Notes: generated from the sequence alone by a model not told the origin. 52,712 nt of DNA from Lachnospiraceae bacterium (GCA_024695665.1 JAILHT010000156.1:1-52712), one strand, 5' to 3'. Positions 33,380-42,962 are shown, numbered from the stretch's first letter. Numbers and translations are program-made.

Positions 33380-34342
33380 TTACCTCTTCTTGTCTATACG
33401 TTCTTTCATAATCGCATACTCAATCTCGGTGATGATCTCCGCGTCTTTTAAAAGTGAGAGGGCATCGTTGAGTTTTTGAGTAGGATTGCTTGTCTGTGCT
33501 GTTTCTTTAATCTCAATTGTTTCAGCGCTCTTGTTTGAAACCGCCTCGTTTGAAACCGCTTCGTGCGGAATCTGTTTGTAGGAATATATGAGAGTATTTA
33601 TCCATCTCAAAGCATCGCACAAACTTGTGTAGGAATTGTTAATTACAACACTCCAGAGACCGGTTGCTTTTTCGTCGCGCTCAATGTCATAGCGTTCGAA
33701 CCTTCCCGTCACCTCGGCGCGCTCGTCGTAAAGGTTTATGAGAAAGGTTATATCCGTACATTTTTCAAAGAAAAATTCGTCATGAGGATGCTCCCTGAAC
33801 CAAAGGCTCTCATGGTCTGCAATATTAAGCCCCATGTAGTGGATTGTGACCGAACCTGCGTCAAGGTTAAACTCCGGTTTTATCACCGGAGCAACAAGGC
33901 CAAGCTTTTGGTAAGGCCTTGAGCCGGCGGTGCCGCCCCTTGTGTAATTGTTCATGCCTTTTTTTGCCTCGACTATGCAAGACTTTAAAGGAAATTCATC
34001 TCTTGTATAATCCGGCAGGCAAAGGCTTTTTTCTTCAATAGGAATTGCGAAAAAAAGTTTTTTTGCGGCCTCGCAGTCCGGAAAGCGCAGAAGGAGATTT
34101 TTTGTCTTGCTTGCGGAAAACAGTCTGCCGGGATGAGAGATTGAGGTTTTGAGCCGGAAAGCTATGGCCGCTGATGACGGATCAGGATGTTCATCCTTCC
34201 GTCCGAATACCGCGGTACAACTCTCACAAAAAACCATATCCTCAATATCATCGACGTTTATCATCAGACGTCCGGCAGAGAGGGATCTGTTTATTTCATC
34301 ATATAAAACTTTTCCTGTGTACTTCTCTTCAAGCTCAAGCAT
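33380..34342 (-). CDS. Unknown protein co-transcribed with rpoN, SHOCT-like C-terminus
   Basis: I do not recognise the main domain of this 320 aa soluble protein. Residues about 37-47 hold a CESCTAVF pair of cysteines. A repeat-like string HEAVSNEAVSNKSAET forms a linker near residue 265, and the last 35 residues (LSLLKDAEIITEIEYAIMKERI) look like the short SHOCT helix module, often found at the end of oligomerising proteins. GAGGAGG precedes the ATG. It is directly upstream of rpoN in the same operon, so a function linked to the sigma factor is possible but only inferred. Confidence 0.75.
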   Translation of the reverse strand: MLELEEKYTGKVLYDEINRSLSAGRLMINVDDIEDMVFCESCTAVFGRKDEHPDPSSAAIAFRLKTSISHPGRLFSASKTKNLLLRFPDCEAAKKLFFAIPIEEKSLCLPDYTRDEFPLKSCIVEAKKGMNNYTRGGTAGSRPYQKLGLVAPVIKPEFNLDAGSVTIHYMGLNIADHESLWFREHPHDEFFFEKCTDITFLINLYDERAEVTGRFERYDIERDEKATGLWSVVINNSYTSLCDALRWINTLIYSYKQIPHEAVSNEAVSNKSAETIEIKETAQTSNPTQKLNDALSLLKDAEIITEIEYAIMKERIDKKR

Positions 34343-34392
34343 AAAATACCTCCTCAGTGTTTTATGTTTTAAAATTTCGCATATACATATCT

Positions 34393-34421
34393 ATTATAAA
34401 CGTAATATGCAAGGTATGCAT
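34393..34421 (-). promoter_or_regulatory. Possible promoter and dyad upstream of the rpoN operon
   Basis: On the minus strand TATAAT lies at 34398-34393. ATGCA/TGCAT arms at 34407-34411 and 34417-34421 sit in the spacer region. No good -35 was found. Weak evidence. Confidence 0.3.
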
Positions 34422-34450
34422 CATTTGATTTTTCACAATTGAATACGACG

Positions 34451-34483
34451 AAAAAAAAGGACTGTGAAAAAAATTCACAGTCC
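34451..34483 (-). terminator. Rho-independent terminator of pyrG
   Basis: On the minus strand GGACTGTGAA pairs perfectly with TTCACAGTCC around a short T-rich loop and is followed by eight T. It lies 20 bp after the pyrG stop. Confidence 0.92.
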
Positions 34484-34503
34484 CTGTATTATCGATAAAA
34501 ATT

Positions 34504-36108
34504 CTATTTTGCATTTTTGCAGGAAGCCTCGACAAAACCTTTGAATAGAGGATGAGGTCTGTTCGGTCTGCTCTTGAACTCGGGGTGAGCCTGGGTTGCG
34601 ACAAACCAAGGATGATCTTTGAGCTCAATCATCTCTACAATGTGATTGTCAGGCGAGGTTCCGGAGAGTATCATTCCGTTTTCGGTGAAGGTTGAACGGT
34701 AATCGTTGTTTACCTCATATCTGTGGCGATGTCGCTCGTGAATCTCCTCGGAACCGTAGAGAGCGTAGGCCTTTGAGGCTTTGTCGAGAACACAAGGATA
34801 AGAACCGAGTCTCAAGGTTCCTCCGATGTCCTCGATACCGTTCTGATCCGGCATGAGATAGATTACAGGATAGATTGTCTGAGGATCGAGTTCTGTTGAA
34901 TTTGCCTCATGCATACCGCAGACATTTCTTGCAAACTCGATCACGGCAACCTGCATTCCGAGGCAAAGTCCAAGGTATGGAACTTTGTTCTCTCTCGCAT
35001 ATTTGGCTGCGACAATCATTCCTTCGACACCACGTGTTCCGAAACCACCCGGAACTATGATTCCGTCAGCATCCTTGAGAAGGTCGTCGGCTGTTTCGGC
35101 GGTGAGATGCTCGGACTCGATCCAGGTGAGGTTTACGGTTGCGTGTGAGGCGATTCCGCCGTGTTTCAATGCTTCGACAACGGATATATAAGCGTCGTGA
35201 AGCTGTGTATATTTACCGACAAGTGCGATGTTTACCTCTGTGGTAGGATTTCTGAGAGAATCCACCATCTGTGTCCAGTCGGAGAGATCCGGCTTGGGAC
35301 AAGGAAGGTTTAAGCACTCGCAGGCAACTTTCGCGAGGTTTTCTTTCTCCATGGCAAGAGGAGCTTCGTAAAGATATTCCACATCGAGGTTCTGAAGAAC
35401 GTGATTGCTTGGAACATTACAGAAAAGAGCAATCTTGTCTTTGAGTCCCTGATCTAGTGGAAGTTCACTTCTGCAGACGATGATGTCCGGCCAGATTCCC
35501 ATTCCCTGGAGTTCTTTTACGCTGGCCTGGGTAGGCTTTGTCTTGAGTTCTCCCGAAGCTTTTATATAAGGAATGAGCGTTACGTGGATGAGGATTGCAT
35601 TCTCGTGTCCGACCTCGTGCTGGAACTGACGAATGGACTCGAGGAACGGCTGGCTTTCGATGTCACCGACGGTTCCGCCAACTTCTATGATACAGATCTG
35701 AGTATCCTCCGAACTGAAATTTCTGTAAAAACGGCTCTTGATCTCGTTGGTGATATGAGGGATAACCTGAACGGTTCCTCCGCCGTAGTCACCGCGACGC
35801 TCTTTCTGAAGTACGGACCAGTAAACTTTTCCGGTTGTGACATTTGACTGTTTTGTAAGACTTTCATCTATAAATCTCTCGTAGTGACCGAGATCGAGGT
35901 CGGTTTCGGCTCCGTCGTCGGTAACAAACACTTCTCCGTGCTGAATCGGGTTCATGGTTCCCGGATCGATATTTATATATGGGTCAAATTTTTGCATCGT
36001 AACTTTGTAGCCACGAGCTTTCAAAAGTCTTCCGAGTGATGCGGCTGTAATTCCCTTACCCAATCCGGATACGACACCACCTGTCACAAAAACATATTTT
36101 ACTGCCAT
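34504..36108 (-). CDS. pyrG: CTP synthase
   Basis: The 534 aa protein is of full length. It starts [17 protein letters not shown] with the synthetase P-loop, then [14 protein letters not shown] and GGTVGDIES of the amidoligase domain. The C-terminal class-I glutamine amidotransferase has PGGFGTRG, the nucleophile in LGLCLGMQ, and the end HPEFKSRP with the catalytic His-Glu. It makes CTP from UTP using glutamine and ATP. AAAGGAGGA precedes the start. It is separated from the rpoN operon by its terminator. Confidence 0.98.
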   Translation of the reverse strand: MAVKYVFVTGGVVSGLGKGITAASLGRLLKARGYKVTMQKFDPYINIDPGTMNPIQHGEVFVTDDGAETDLDLGHYERFIDESLTKQSNVTTGKVYWSVLQKERRGDYGGGTVQVIPHITNEIKSRFYRNFSSEDTQICIIEVGGTVGDIESQPFLESIRQFQHEVGHENAILIHVTLIPYIKASGELKTKPTQASVKELQGMGIWPDIIVCRSELPLDQGLKDKIALFCNVPSNHVLQNLDVEYLYEAPLAMEKENLAKVACECLNLPCPKPDLSDWTQMVDSLRNPTTEVNIALVGKYTQLHDAYISVVEALKHGGIASHATVNLTWIESEHLTAETADDLLKDADGIIVPGGFGTRGVEGMIVAAKYARENKVPYLGLCLGMQVAVIEFARNVCGMHEANSTELDPQTIYPVIYLMPDQNGIEDIGGTLRLGSYPCVLDKASKAYALYGSEEIHERHRHRYEVNNDYRSTFTENGMILSGTSPDNHIVEMIELKDHPWFVATQAHPEFKSRPNRPHPLFKGFVEASCKNAK

Positions 36109-36388
36109 ACTATCCTCCTTTTATGGTCATATTTATAAGTATCTCTAAAAAAACGCAGTTATTATACTACCATTATTGCTCGAATTCCACAGGGGTACGT
36201 CAAAAAAAACACGTTTTTTTGGTTGAGTAATTAAAAATGATTAGTTCAGTTTAGTTCATGGCATATATATGTAAAAAATTTCGACCATATAAGGAAAAGT
36301 TATATTTACCTATAAGAATAGTATGTTTTACATTTGCACTGTGCTAAAGCATAATTGCAACAACAAATCAAACGAAGGAGATGAGCAG

Positions 36389-37711
36389 ATGGACGCAACG
36401 GAAAAGCAAATCTTAAAAAGCATAGATGATAACAGGGAAAGGATCATCGAATTTGCAAATGACATATATACGCATGCCGAGCTCGGATACAAAGAATACC
36501 GGACCGGCGAAAGGTTCAAATCCGAGATGAAAAAACTCTCCCTGAGCCTTATAGAAAACCTGGCGATTACAGGTGCAAAGGCATATCTGAATGAAGATAA
36601 GAAGGACAATTGTTCAATAGCCTTGCTCGGAGAACTCGATGCACTTAGAATTCCGACACACAAATTCGCGAATAAAGAGACAGACGGAGCTCACTGTTGC
36701 GGACATCATGCACAGCTTGCAGGAGTATTCGGAGCGGCCCTTGCCTTAAGCGTACCGGAGGTGGCAGATAAGCTTGACGGTCAGGTACAGTTTTTTGCAG
36801 TACCGGCGGAGGAGTACGGAGAAGTGGAATTCAAAAAGTCACTCATGAAGGAAGGCAAAATCAAATACGGCGGAGGGAAATGTGAGCTCATACGTATAGG
36901 AGCATTTGATGATGTAGATCTGGCTCTTGCACATCATTTAAATGAGAACGGCAACACAATCGGATCTGGAAGCAGCAACGGTTTTGTGTCCAAGGTAATC
37001 ACAATAAAAGGAAAAGCCTCCCATGCGGCTGCATCGCCTGAAAAAGGAATAAATGCACTGTCTGCCGCAACCTTGGGATTTCAGGCGCTGGGGTTGAACC
37101 GTGAGACCTTCAGAGATGAGGATTCGGTGAGAGTACATCCGATTCTCACAAAGGGAGGGGACCTTGTAAATGTGGTTCCTTCAGAAGCGGTGATAGAGAC
37201 GCTTGTAAGAGGAAAAAGCATCGAAGCATTCGAGGATGCGTCGATAAAGACAGACAGGTCATTTAAGGCAGGTGCTCTTGCGCTGGGCGCTGATTATCGC
37301 ATAGAGACAATGCCCGGATATCTTCCTGAGATACCGCAGGCATTTCCGGAGGCGCTCGAGGAGGCGTTCGATGAACTTACAGGTCATGATTACACGGTGA
37401 TAAGCGAGAAAGATCACAAGAACGGATCGACAGATGTGGGCGATGTACAGCATTTGCTCCCGGTTCTCACTTTCAATACCGGGGGTATGGAAGGCGGACT
37501 TCACCGTGATGATTTCGATATCACAGATGAGGATACGGCATATATTCTGACAGCGAAAATGTTTGCGATAAGCACCTACAGGCTGTTAAAAGATGGCGCG
37601 TCACTGGCAAAAGGAATAAAGAGCGGATATGAGCCGCGTTTTAAGAATAAGGAAGAATATATACAGTTTATGGATTCTTTCAACAAGGTGGAAGAAGGTT
37701 CGTACAGATAG
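36389..37711 (+). CDS. M20D amidohydrolase, AbgB-like
   Basis: The ATG at 36389 with GAAGGAG 9 nt upstream is preferred; the ORF extends 22 codons further but without a ribosome site. The 440 aa metal-dependent hydrolase has GELDALR, the metal-ligand string HCCGHHAQLAGVFGAA, the catalytic PAEEYGE, GKASHAAASPEKGINAL of the lid domain, and a final His in GGLHRDDF. The pattern follows AbgB (aminobenzoyl-glutamate hydrolase) more than carboxypeptidases, with CGHN changed to CGHH. It cleaves an amide in a small acylated amino acid or similar compound. First gene of the importer operon, 10 nt before the next. Confidence 0.88.
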   Translation: MDATEKQILKSIDDNRERIIEFANDIYTHAELGYKEYRTGERFKSEMKKLSLSLIENLAITGAKAYLNEDKKDNCSIALLGELDALRIPTHKFANKETDGAHCCGHHAQLAGVFGAALALSVPEVADKLDGQVQFFAVPAEEYGEVEFKKSLMKEGKIKYGGGKCELIRIGAFDDVDLALAHHLNENGNTIGSGSSNGFVSKVITIKGKASHAAASPEKGINALSAATLGFQALGLNRETFRDEDSVRVHPILTKGGDLVNVVPSEAVIETLVRGKSIEAFEDASIKTDRSFKAGALALGADYRIETMPGYLPEIPQAFPEALEEAFDELTGHDYTVISEKDHKNGSTDVGDVQHLLPVLTFNTGGMEGGLHRDDFDITDEDTAYILTAKMFAISTYRLLKDGASLAKGIKSGYEPRFKNKEEYIQFMDSFNKVEEGSYR

Positions 37712-37721
37712 GGGGGAAAAA

Positions 37722-38252
37722 ATGGATGTTAACGCAAATAACGAAACAACGGTAAAAAAAAGCAGAGAGGTGGATCAGATAAGAAAGGCGGCAAGACAGT
37801 TTGCCATGCAGTATTTCCATTTTTGCAAAACGCTCTACGATGCATTTGGTCGCGAAAAAGCCAAAGAACTGGTTCAAAAAACTGTCTACGAGCTGGCCTA
37901 TGACAGAGCTCATCAGATGAGAGAGAGGGCAAAAAAGGAAGGCAGAAAAACAGAGACTGTAGACGATTTTATGGCAGTTATAGACCTGCCCTTCGACGGT
38001 TGGATCCCTCAGTGGGGAGAAAATCATTGCCCATACGCCCAGGTGTGGAGAACATATTTTGATGAGTATCCGTGGTTCAGAGAGTTTGCCCTGTTCTACT
38101 GCGATGTTATCGACACGACTACAATAGAAGCATTCACTCACAGATTGTCGCACAGGCTCACCCAAAATGTTATAAACAGTGGCTCCTGTTGTATGAGGGA
38201 GTACTTTGAATCGGAAAAAGTAAAAGGAGGTGAGTACACCTATGGAGGGTAA
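37722..38252 (+). CDS. L-2-amino-thiazoline-4-carboxylate (ATC) hydrolase family protein
   Basis: The ATG at 37722 behind GGGGGG is preferred over the in-frame start 31 codons upstream inside the M20 gene. The 176 aa soluble protein fits the ATC_hydrolase family: LYDAFGREKAKELVQKTVYELAYDRA, the core FDGWIPQWGENHCPYAQVW and the final SHRLTQNVINSGSCCMREYF (short parts diagnostic). The founding Pseudomonas enzyme opens the thiazoline ring on the route to cysteine. Conserved cysteines are in ENHCPYA and GSCCM. Its end overlaps the permease gene by 11 nt. Confidence 0.85.
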   Translation: MDVNANNETTVKKSREVDQIRKAARQFAMQYFHFCKTLYDAFGREKAKELVQKTVYELAYDRAHQMRERAKKEGRKTETVDDFMAVIDLPFDGWIPQWGENHCPYAQVWRTYFDEYPWFREFALFYCDVIDTTTIEAFTHRLSHRLTQNVINSGSCCMREYFESEKVKGGEYTYGG

Positions 38253-39021
38253 GACAAAAAGAAAAAAGATCACAATTATTAATATCCTGCAGATTGCCAC
38301 GCTCGCAGCCTTGCTTTTATATATGCAGATAGCGGTAAAAACAGGAGCTGTCAGCAAAGTGTTTTTGGCAGCACCGACTGACATAGTCAGGGAAGGGATA
38401 GAGATCATTGCGGATGGAACCTTGATTCCCCATTTCTTGATAAGTGTTGAAGAGATTCTGGTTGGATATGGGCTTGCCACGGCAGTCGGAATAGGACTTG
38501 GAATATTGTGGACAATTTTTCCGAAGACGGAGGAATATGCAAATGTATTTTGCGCCGCGGTTATGGCTATCCCAAAAGTTGCAATACTTCCACTGCTCAT
38601 ACTGTGGTTTGGAATCGGATTTTTGTCAAAGGTTGTTTTGATATTTCTGTTTGCTGTTTTTACTATTCTTTACAACACCGTAACCGGGGCGAAACAGTGC
38701 AAGGAATCATATCTTAAGGTTGCGAAGGTTTTTGAGGCTACAAACATAGAGACCGTATTTACGGTCATCCTCCCCTCGGCACTTCCGTCTGTCTTTAACG
38801 GACTGAGGCTTGCGGCAGCAACGGCTTTCACGGGAGTTGTCTTCTCCGAGATGCAGTCCGCAAAAGCAGGAATAGGATTTTTGTTATCGGAGGCACAGAG
38901 CCTTTTGAATTCGTCGAGAGTGTTCTTTTTGATAATACTGATAACCGTTATGTCGGTTGTTTTTGTAAAAGCGATATCGCTTGTGGAATATGCCATCTGC
39001 CACAAGTGGAGAAGGGTGTAA
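38242..39021 (+). CDS. ABC transporter permease, SsuC/TauC-like
   Basis: The ATG at 38242 is used; the GTG at 38230 lies within the AAAGGAGG ribosome site. The 259 aa protein has six membrane helices and the EAA-type loop YNTVTGAKQCKESYLKVAKVFEA followed by IETVFTVILPSALPSVFNGLRLA that contacts the ATPase (family BPD_transp_1). This branch imports sulfonates, taurine, nitrate or thiamine precursors. Its genes surround it: hydrolases upstream, binding protein and ATPase downstream. Confidence 0.92.
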   Translation: MEGKTKRKKITIINILQIATLAALLLYMQIAVKTGAVSKVFLAAPTDIVREGIEIIADGTLIPHFLISVEEILVGYGLATAVGIGLGILWTIFPKTEEYANVFCAAVMAIPKVAILPLLILWFGIGFLSKVVLIFLFAVFTILYNTVTGAKQCKESYLKVAKVFEATNIETVFTVILPSALPSVFNGLRLAAATAFTGVVFSEMQSAKAGIGFLLSEAQSLLNSSRVFFLIILITVMSVVFVKAISLVEYAICHKWRRV

Positions 39022-39064
39022 AAGATTACAATAAATTTATAAATATAGGAAGAGGAGAAAAATT

Positions 39065-40132
39065 ATGAGAAAAAAATTGTTATCTGTTTTATTGACGGCA
39101 GCAGTTGCGATGACGGCCCTGGCCGGCTGCGGACAGACCACTACTGCAGACAGCACGGACGCAAAGGCCGCGGAGGTTAACAGCACAGAAGAAAGCACGG
39201 AGGAATCCGACGATTTTGTCACAGTAAAGGCTTGCTTTGCTATAGGAATGACCGGAGCTGTGAACAGGTTTGCTATCGAGAAAGGGCTTTATGAGGCAGA
39301 GGGAGTCAGATTTGATATTACCGATTATGAATCGAATGACACAACATTATCCCTTATCTCAAGAGGAGATATAGAAGTTGCGGACGGAGATCCAAGCACT
39401 TATATTCCGACAATTCAAAATGGTGTGCCTGCAAAGCTTGTTGGAAATATGTGGAGATATCAGGGATGCTTCTGGCTTATAGCAAATAATGATATTCAAA
39501 GCTTTGAGGATCTCAAAGGAAAGACCATCGGAACAGCCGGTGCAAGCGGAGGAATGAAGCTCTCTGTTCTCAAGATGCTTGAGGCAAACGGAATATCCGA
39601 GGACGAAGTCACTCTTGTCGCAAATGGAGTGTACCAGGATGCATATGCAAGTCTTACCTCAGGTGAAGTAGATGCGACAATCATTCACAATCCATACGCA
39701 TCTCTTGCCGAGGCTGAGGGAACAGGACATGCGCTTGGAAGAGCATGGGATTATATCCCGGACTATTACACAGGAACGATAATAGCATCTGATGAAATCA
39801 TCGAGAACGATCCGGACAGACTTCAGAAGTTTCTGACTGCATATTATAAGGTTCATGAGGAAGTGAAGAACGAGTATTTTGACGAATTTGTCACATGGGC
39901 TGCCGAGTATATGAACAGCGATGAGGAAGTTATGAGAAAAGCAATCGAGTCGGAGATAGATGTATGGGCTGATTATTCGGTGATACCTGAGGACAGACTC
40001 ACAAATACTATTGGATATCTCACTCAGTACGGCTGGCTTGACGAGGGCGTATCAGCCGAGGGAACCTACAACAATGAGTTTGCCATCGAGGCCGCAAATG
40101 AGCTTGGGCTTATCGATCCGGAGGCAAAATAA
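39065..40132 (+). CDS. ABC transporter substrate-binding lipoprotein, SsuA/NMT1-like
   Basis: The 355 aa protein has a lipoprotein signal peptide (residues 1-21, lipobox LAGC) and a Ser/Thr/Glu-rich linker, then a periplasmic-binding fold of the SsuA/THI5/NMT1 type: IGMTGAVNRFAIEKGLYEAEGV, a loop SRGDIEVADGDPSTYI, LKGKTIGTAGASGGMKLS and VDATIIHNPYASLAEAEG. It is anchored outside the membrane and delivers substrate to the permease. The family binds sulfonates, aromatic sulfonates and pyrimidine precursors; the ligand here is unknown but the context suggests an organosulfur amino acid. Confidence 0.93.
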   Translation: MRKKLLSVLLTAAVAMTALAGCGQTTTADSTDAKAAEVNSTEESTEESDDFVTVKACFAIGMTGAVNRFAIEKGLYEAEGVRFDITDYESNDTTLSLISRGDIEVADGDPSTYIPTIQNGVPAKLVGNMWRYQGCFWLIANNDIQSFEDLKGKTIGTAGASGGMKLSVLKMLEANGISEDEVTLVANGVYQDAYASLTSGEVDATIIHNPYASLAEAEGTGHALGRAWDYIPDYYTGTIIASDEIIENDPDRLQKFLTAYYKVHEEVKNEYFDEFVTWAAEYMNSDEEVMRKAIESEIDVWADYSVIPEDRLTNTIGYLTQYGWLDEGVSAEGTYNNEFAIEAANELGLIDPEAK

Positions 40133-40145
40133 GGGGTGTGAAACT

Positions 40146-40925
40146 ATGCCTGATATAAAAATAAAAAATATAAACAAGACATATACCGATGCGAGCGGGG
40201 CGCCGGTCGAGGCGATAAAAGATATAAACATCGATATAAAAGACGGCGAGTTTGTCAGTATTGTAGGACCGTCTGGCTGCGGAAAAAGCACCCTGCTTGA
40301 GATAGTGGCAGGTCTTTTGGAACAGACGTCCGGCGAGGTGATTGTGGGCGATGATACTGTAAAAGGAACAAGCAGAGATATTGGGGTGGTTTTTCAGGAT
40401 TCGGCGCTCTTTCCCTGGAAGACGGTAAAAAAGAACATATTATACGGGCTTGAACTTTCGAAGGTACCACGCGAGGAGCAGGAAGAAAAACTGAAAAATT
40501 ATCTGGAGCTTATGAACCTCACCGGCTTCGAGGATAAATATCCTTCGCAGCTTTCGGGAGGCATGAGGCAGAGGGCCGGAATAGCGAGAACTTTGATAAT
40601 GGATCCGAAGGTGACGCTCATGGACGAACCGTTCAGCGCCGTGGATCACCTTACGAGATGCACTTTGCAGGAAGAACTTGTAAGGATACATGAGAAGGAG
40701 AAGAAGACAGTACTTTTTATAACACATGATATCAGTGAGGCGGTTTTCCTTTCGGACAGGGTTATACTATTGAGCCCGAGACCAAGTGTGGTGCAGAACG
40801 AGTACAAAATAAATGTGAAGCATCCAAGAAGCAGAAGCGACGACTATCTGGTTCAGATAACAGCCCGCATAGTAGCAGATATAAACCGCGGAGCGGCGGC
40901 ACCGGAAAACGATTACATAATATAA
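40146..40925 (+). CDS. ABC transporter ATP-binding protein, SsuB/TauB-like
   Basis: The ATG at 40146 (after GGGGTGTG) is chosen; the reading frame is open 45 codons further upstream inside the binding protein gene but without signal. The 259 aa ATPase has Walker A GPSGCGKST, Q-loop VFQDSALFPWKTV, signature LSGGMRQR, Walker B VTLMDEP and the switch His in FITHDISEA. It powers the importer formed with the two preceding genes. Confidence 0.95.
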   Translation: MPDIKIKNINKTYTDASGAPVEAIKDINIDIKDGEFVSIVGPSGCGKSTLLEIVAGLLEQTSGEVIVGDDTVKGTSRDIGVVFQDSALFPWKTVKKNILYGLELSKVPREEQEEKLKNYLELMNLTGFEDKYPSQLSGGMRQRAGIARTLIMDPKVTLMDEPFSAVDHLTRCTLQEELVRIHEKEKKTVLFITHDISEAVFLSDRVILLSPRPSVVQNEYKINVKHPRSRSDDYLVQITARIVADINRGAAAPENDYII

Positions 40926-40939
40926 AGGAGAAATGAAAA

Positions 40940-41842
40940 ATGGCGGAGAAATACATAGAAGACTTTCATGATACTTGCCTGGACTATCAGCCGAGAGAAG
41001 AAGTCATAAAAAAATACCAAAGAAATTCAAACTACTCTGAGGACGAGCTCTTTGCTATGGATGATACCGAATTTCGTGCGAGAATGAGGGAGAGAAGCCA
41101 TCACACCCTCGAGATTCAGCTCTATTCCAGAGCTTACAGGGACAAGGCGGTGTCAGAGACACAGGCGGATGTCGCAAAGAAATTCCTTAGAGTATGGGAC
41201 AAAAAAGGTTTGTCACACGACCTCCCGGAATACAAGTATGTTTCTTTCCTTGTAAACGGAGCCGAAAAACTTGTGAATGGCGAGAAACTCGATCTGTCAC
41301 CATACAAACCGCATGAGGTGACGGAACAGATGGCGGAAGACTTTTTTACGGTATTGTACGAGAGAAGATCCGTGAGGGAGTTCAAGGATGTTGACGTACC
41401 GGACGAGGTTATCGACAAGGTGCTCGACGCGGGACTCTGGGCAGCGCACGGCTGCAATGTCCAGTCGATAAGATATGTGGTTGTGAGAGAAAAAAATGAG
41501 CCCGGACTTTTCAGAGGAAGCGATGTCCCGGGCGGACCTGTTCATCTTGTCATATGCCAGGATATGAGATGCTATAAGGCAAACGATTTCACGCCTAACA
41601 GAAACCGCCTTTTGGATGCCGGGGCAGCAGGACAGAATATTGTTCTTGCGGCGCATGCGGCAGGGCTAGAGGGAGTGTGGCTCACTTTTCCAAACGAGGA
41701 ATTCTGTGAGAGACTTCGCAAAAAATTCGATCTTCCGGACTACATAAGACTGGTTACCTATGTGGATGTGGGATACGGAGATCAGACACCGCACCCGCCT
41801 CTCAGACAGAGCGTGGATGAGGCTGTCTTGGGAAGACTATGA
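40940..41842 (+). CDS. Nitroreductase-family flavoprotein with a long helical N-terminal extension
   Basis: The 300 aa protein ends in a nitroreductase domain (about 133-300) with YERRSVREFKD, AHGCNVQSIRYVVV (FMN contacts), DAGAAGQNIVLAAHAAGLEGVW and the final GYGDQTPHPP. The first 130 residues are not part of the standard fold; they are charged, mostly helical and unrecognised. Nitroreductase-fold proteins reduce nitro groups, quinones or flavins, and some remove electrons from thiazoline rings to give thiazoles. It is the last gene of the importer operon, 14 nt after the ATPase. Confidence 0.85.
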   Translation: MAEKYIEDFHDTCLDYQPREEVIKKYQRNSNYSEDELFAMDDTEFRARMRERSHHTLEIQLYSRAYRDKAVSETQADVAKKFLRVWDKKGLSHDLPEYKYVSFLVNGAEKLVNGEKLDLSPYKPHEVTEQMAEDFFTVLYERRSVREFKDVDVPDEVIDKVLDAGLWAAHGCNVQSIRYVVVREKNEPGLFRGSDVPGGPVHLVICQDMRCYKANDFTPNRNRLLDAGAAGQNIVLAAHAAGLEGVWLTFPNEEFCERLRKKFDLPDYIRLVTYVDVGYGDQTPHPPLRQSVDEAVLGRL

Positions 41843-41878
41843 TAAGTAGATTTTATTTCTTCCTATAAGCTTTGCTTA

Positions 41879-41906
41879 ATTTACAAGAAGGCCTTTTATG
41901 GTAGAA
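41879..41906 (+). promoter_or_regulatory. Possible promoter of cysK
   Basis: TTTACA at 41879-41884 and TAGAAT at 41901-41906, 16 bp apart, about 48 bp before the ATG at 41954. Confidence 0.4.
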
Positions 41907-41953
41907 TTCTAACTATCAGATACAACTAAAATCGATAGCAGGAGGAACAAAAA

Positions 41954-42889
41954 ATGGCAGACATAAAACAGAGCGCACTTGAACTTATAGGAAAAACACC
42001 GTTGCTTAAACTCAACGGATACAGCAAAAAAGCAAATATAAACGGAGCAACAATTTTAGCAAAACTTGAATATCTCAATCCGGCCGGATCGGTGAAGGAC
42101 AGAGTTGCCTTAAATATGATTGAGGATGCGGAGAAGAACAATGAGATAAAACCGGGTGCAACAATCATAGAGCCTACCAGCGGAAATACGGGAATAGGTC
42201 TTGCTGCAGTGGCAGCCGCAAAAGGATACAGAGCTATACTTACACTGCCTGATACGATGAGCGTAGAGAGAAGAAATCTTTTAAAAGCCTACGGTGCAGA
42301 GATAGTTCTCACAGACGGCGCGAAAGGAATGAAGGGAGCTATCGAGAAAGCGGAAGAGCTCAACAAAGAGATAGAGGGCTCAATAATCCTGGGGCAGTTT
42401 GACAATCCGTCGAACCCTGCAGCACACAGGGCAACGACAGGACCTGAAATATGGGATCAGACAGACGGCAAGGTAGATATATTTATAGCAGGTGTGGGAA
42501 CCGGAGGAACAATAACCGGAGTAGGGGAGTATCTCAAGGAAAAGAATCCGAACATCAAAGTTATTGCAGTTGAACCCGCAACCAGCCCGGTGCTCTCAAA
42601 AGGGGAGGCGGGAGCACACAAGATTCAGGGAATCGGTGCAGGTTTTATACCTAAGGCTTTGAATACAGAAGTGTATGATGAGGTCATTGCGATAGAAAAT
42701 GAGGATGCTTTTACAGAGGGGAAACGTTTCGCGGTATCTGAAGGAATCCTGGTGGGAATCTCTTCCGGAGCAGCGCTCAAGGCAGCTGCAATCGTTGCGG
42801 AAAGAGAGGAGAATAAGGGAAAGAACATAGTCGTTCTTCTTCCGGATTCGGGAGACAGATATCTCTCAACACCTCTTTTTGCAGACTAA
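41954..42889 (+). CDS. cysK: Cysteine synthase (O-acetylserine sulfhydrylase)
   Basis: The 311 aa PLP enzyme is of typical length. PLP-binding Lys48 is in NPAGSVKDR, the substrate loop in [10 protein letters not shown], the phosphate loop in [10 protein letters not shown] and the serine contact in GISSGAA. It makes cysteine from O-acetylserine and sulfide. It has its own GCAGGAGG site and probable promoter and ends in a strong terminator, so it is a single-gene unit. Position between the organosulfur importer operon and the trans-sulfuration genes fits sulfur assimilation. Confidence 0.96.
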   Translation: MADIKQSALELIGKTPLLKLNGYSKKANINGATILAKLEYLNPAGSVKDRVALNMIEDAEKNNEIKPGATIIEPTSGNTGIGLAAVAAAKGYRAILTLPDTMSVERRNLLKAYGAEIVLTDGAKGMKGAIEKAEELNKEIEGSIILGQFDNPSNPAAHRATTGPEIWDQTDGKVDIFIAGVGTGGTITGVGEYLKEKNPNIKVIAVEPATSPVLSKGEAGAHKIQGIGAGFIPKALNTEVYDEVIAIENEDAFTEGKRFAVSEGILVGISSGAALKAAAIVAEREENKGKNIVVLLPDSGDRYLSTPLFAD

Positions 42890-42928
42890 AAAAATTGTGG
42901 GACAGAGATGTTATGAAAAATTATAATT

Positions 42929-42962
42929 GCTCCGTGACTTAGATGTCACGGGGCTTTTTTTT
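42929..42962 (+). terminator. Rho-independent terminator of cysK
   Basis: GCTCCGTGAC pairs with GTCACGGGGC around TTAGAT, followed by eight T. Confidence 0.93.

Noticed and set aside
37680-38600. 306-codon minus-strand open frame
   Set aside because: Antisense to the ATC hydrolase and permease genes, both recognisable; no ribosome site and no family pattern.
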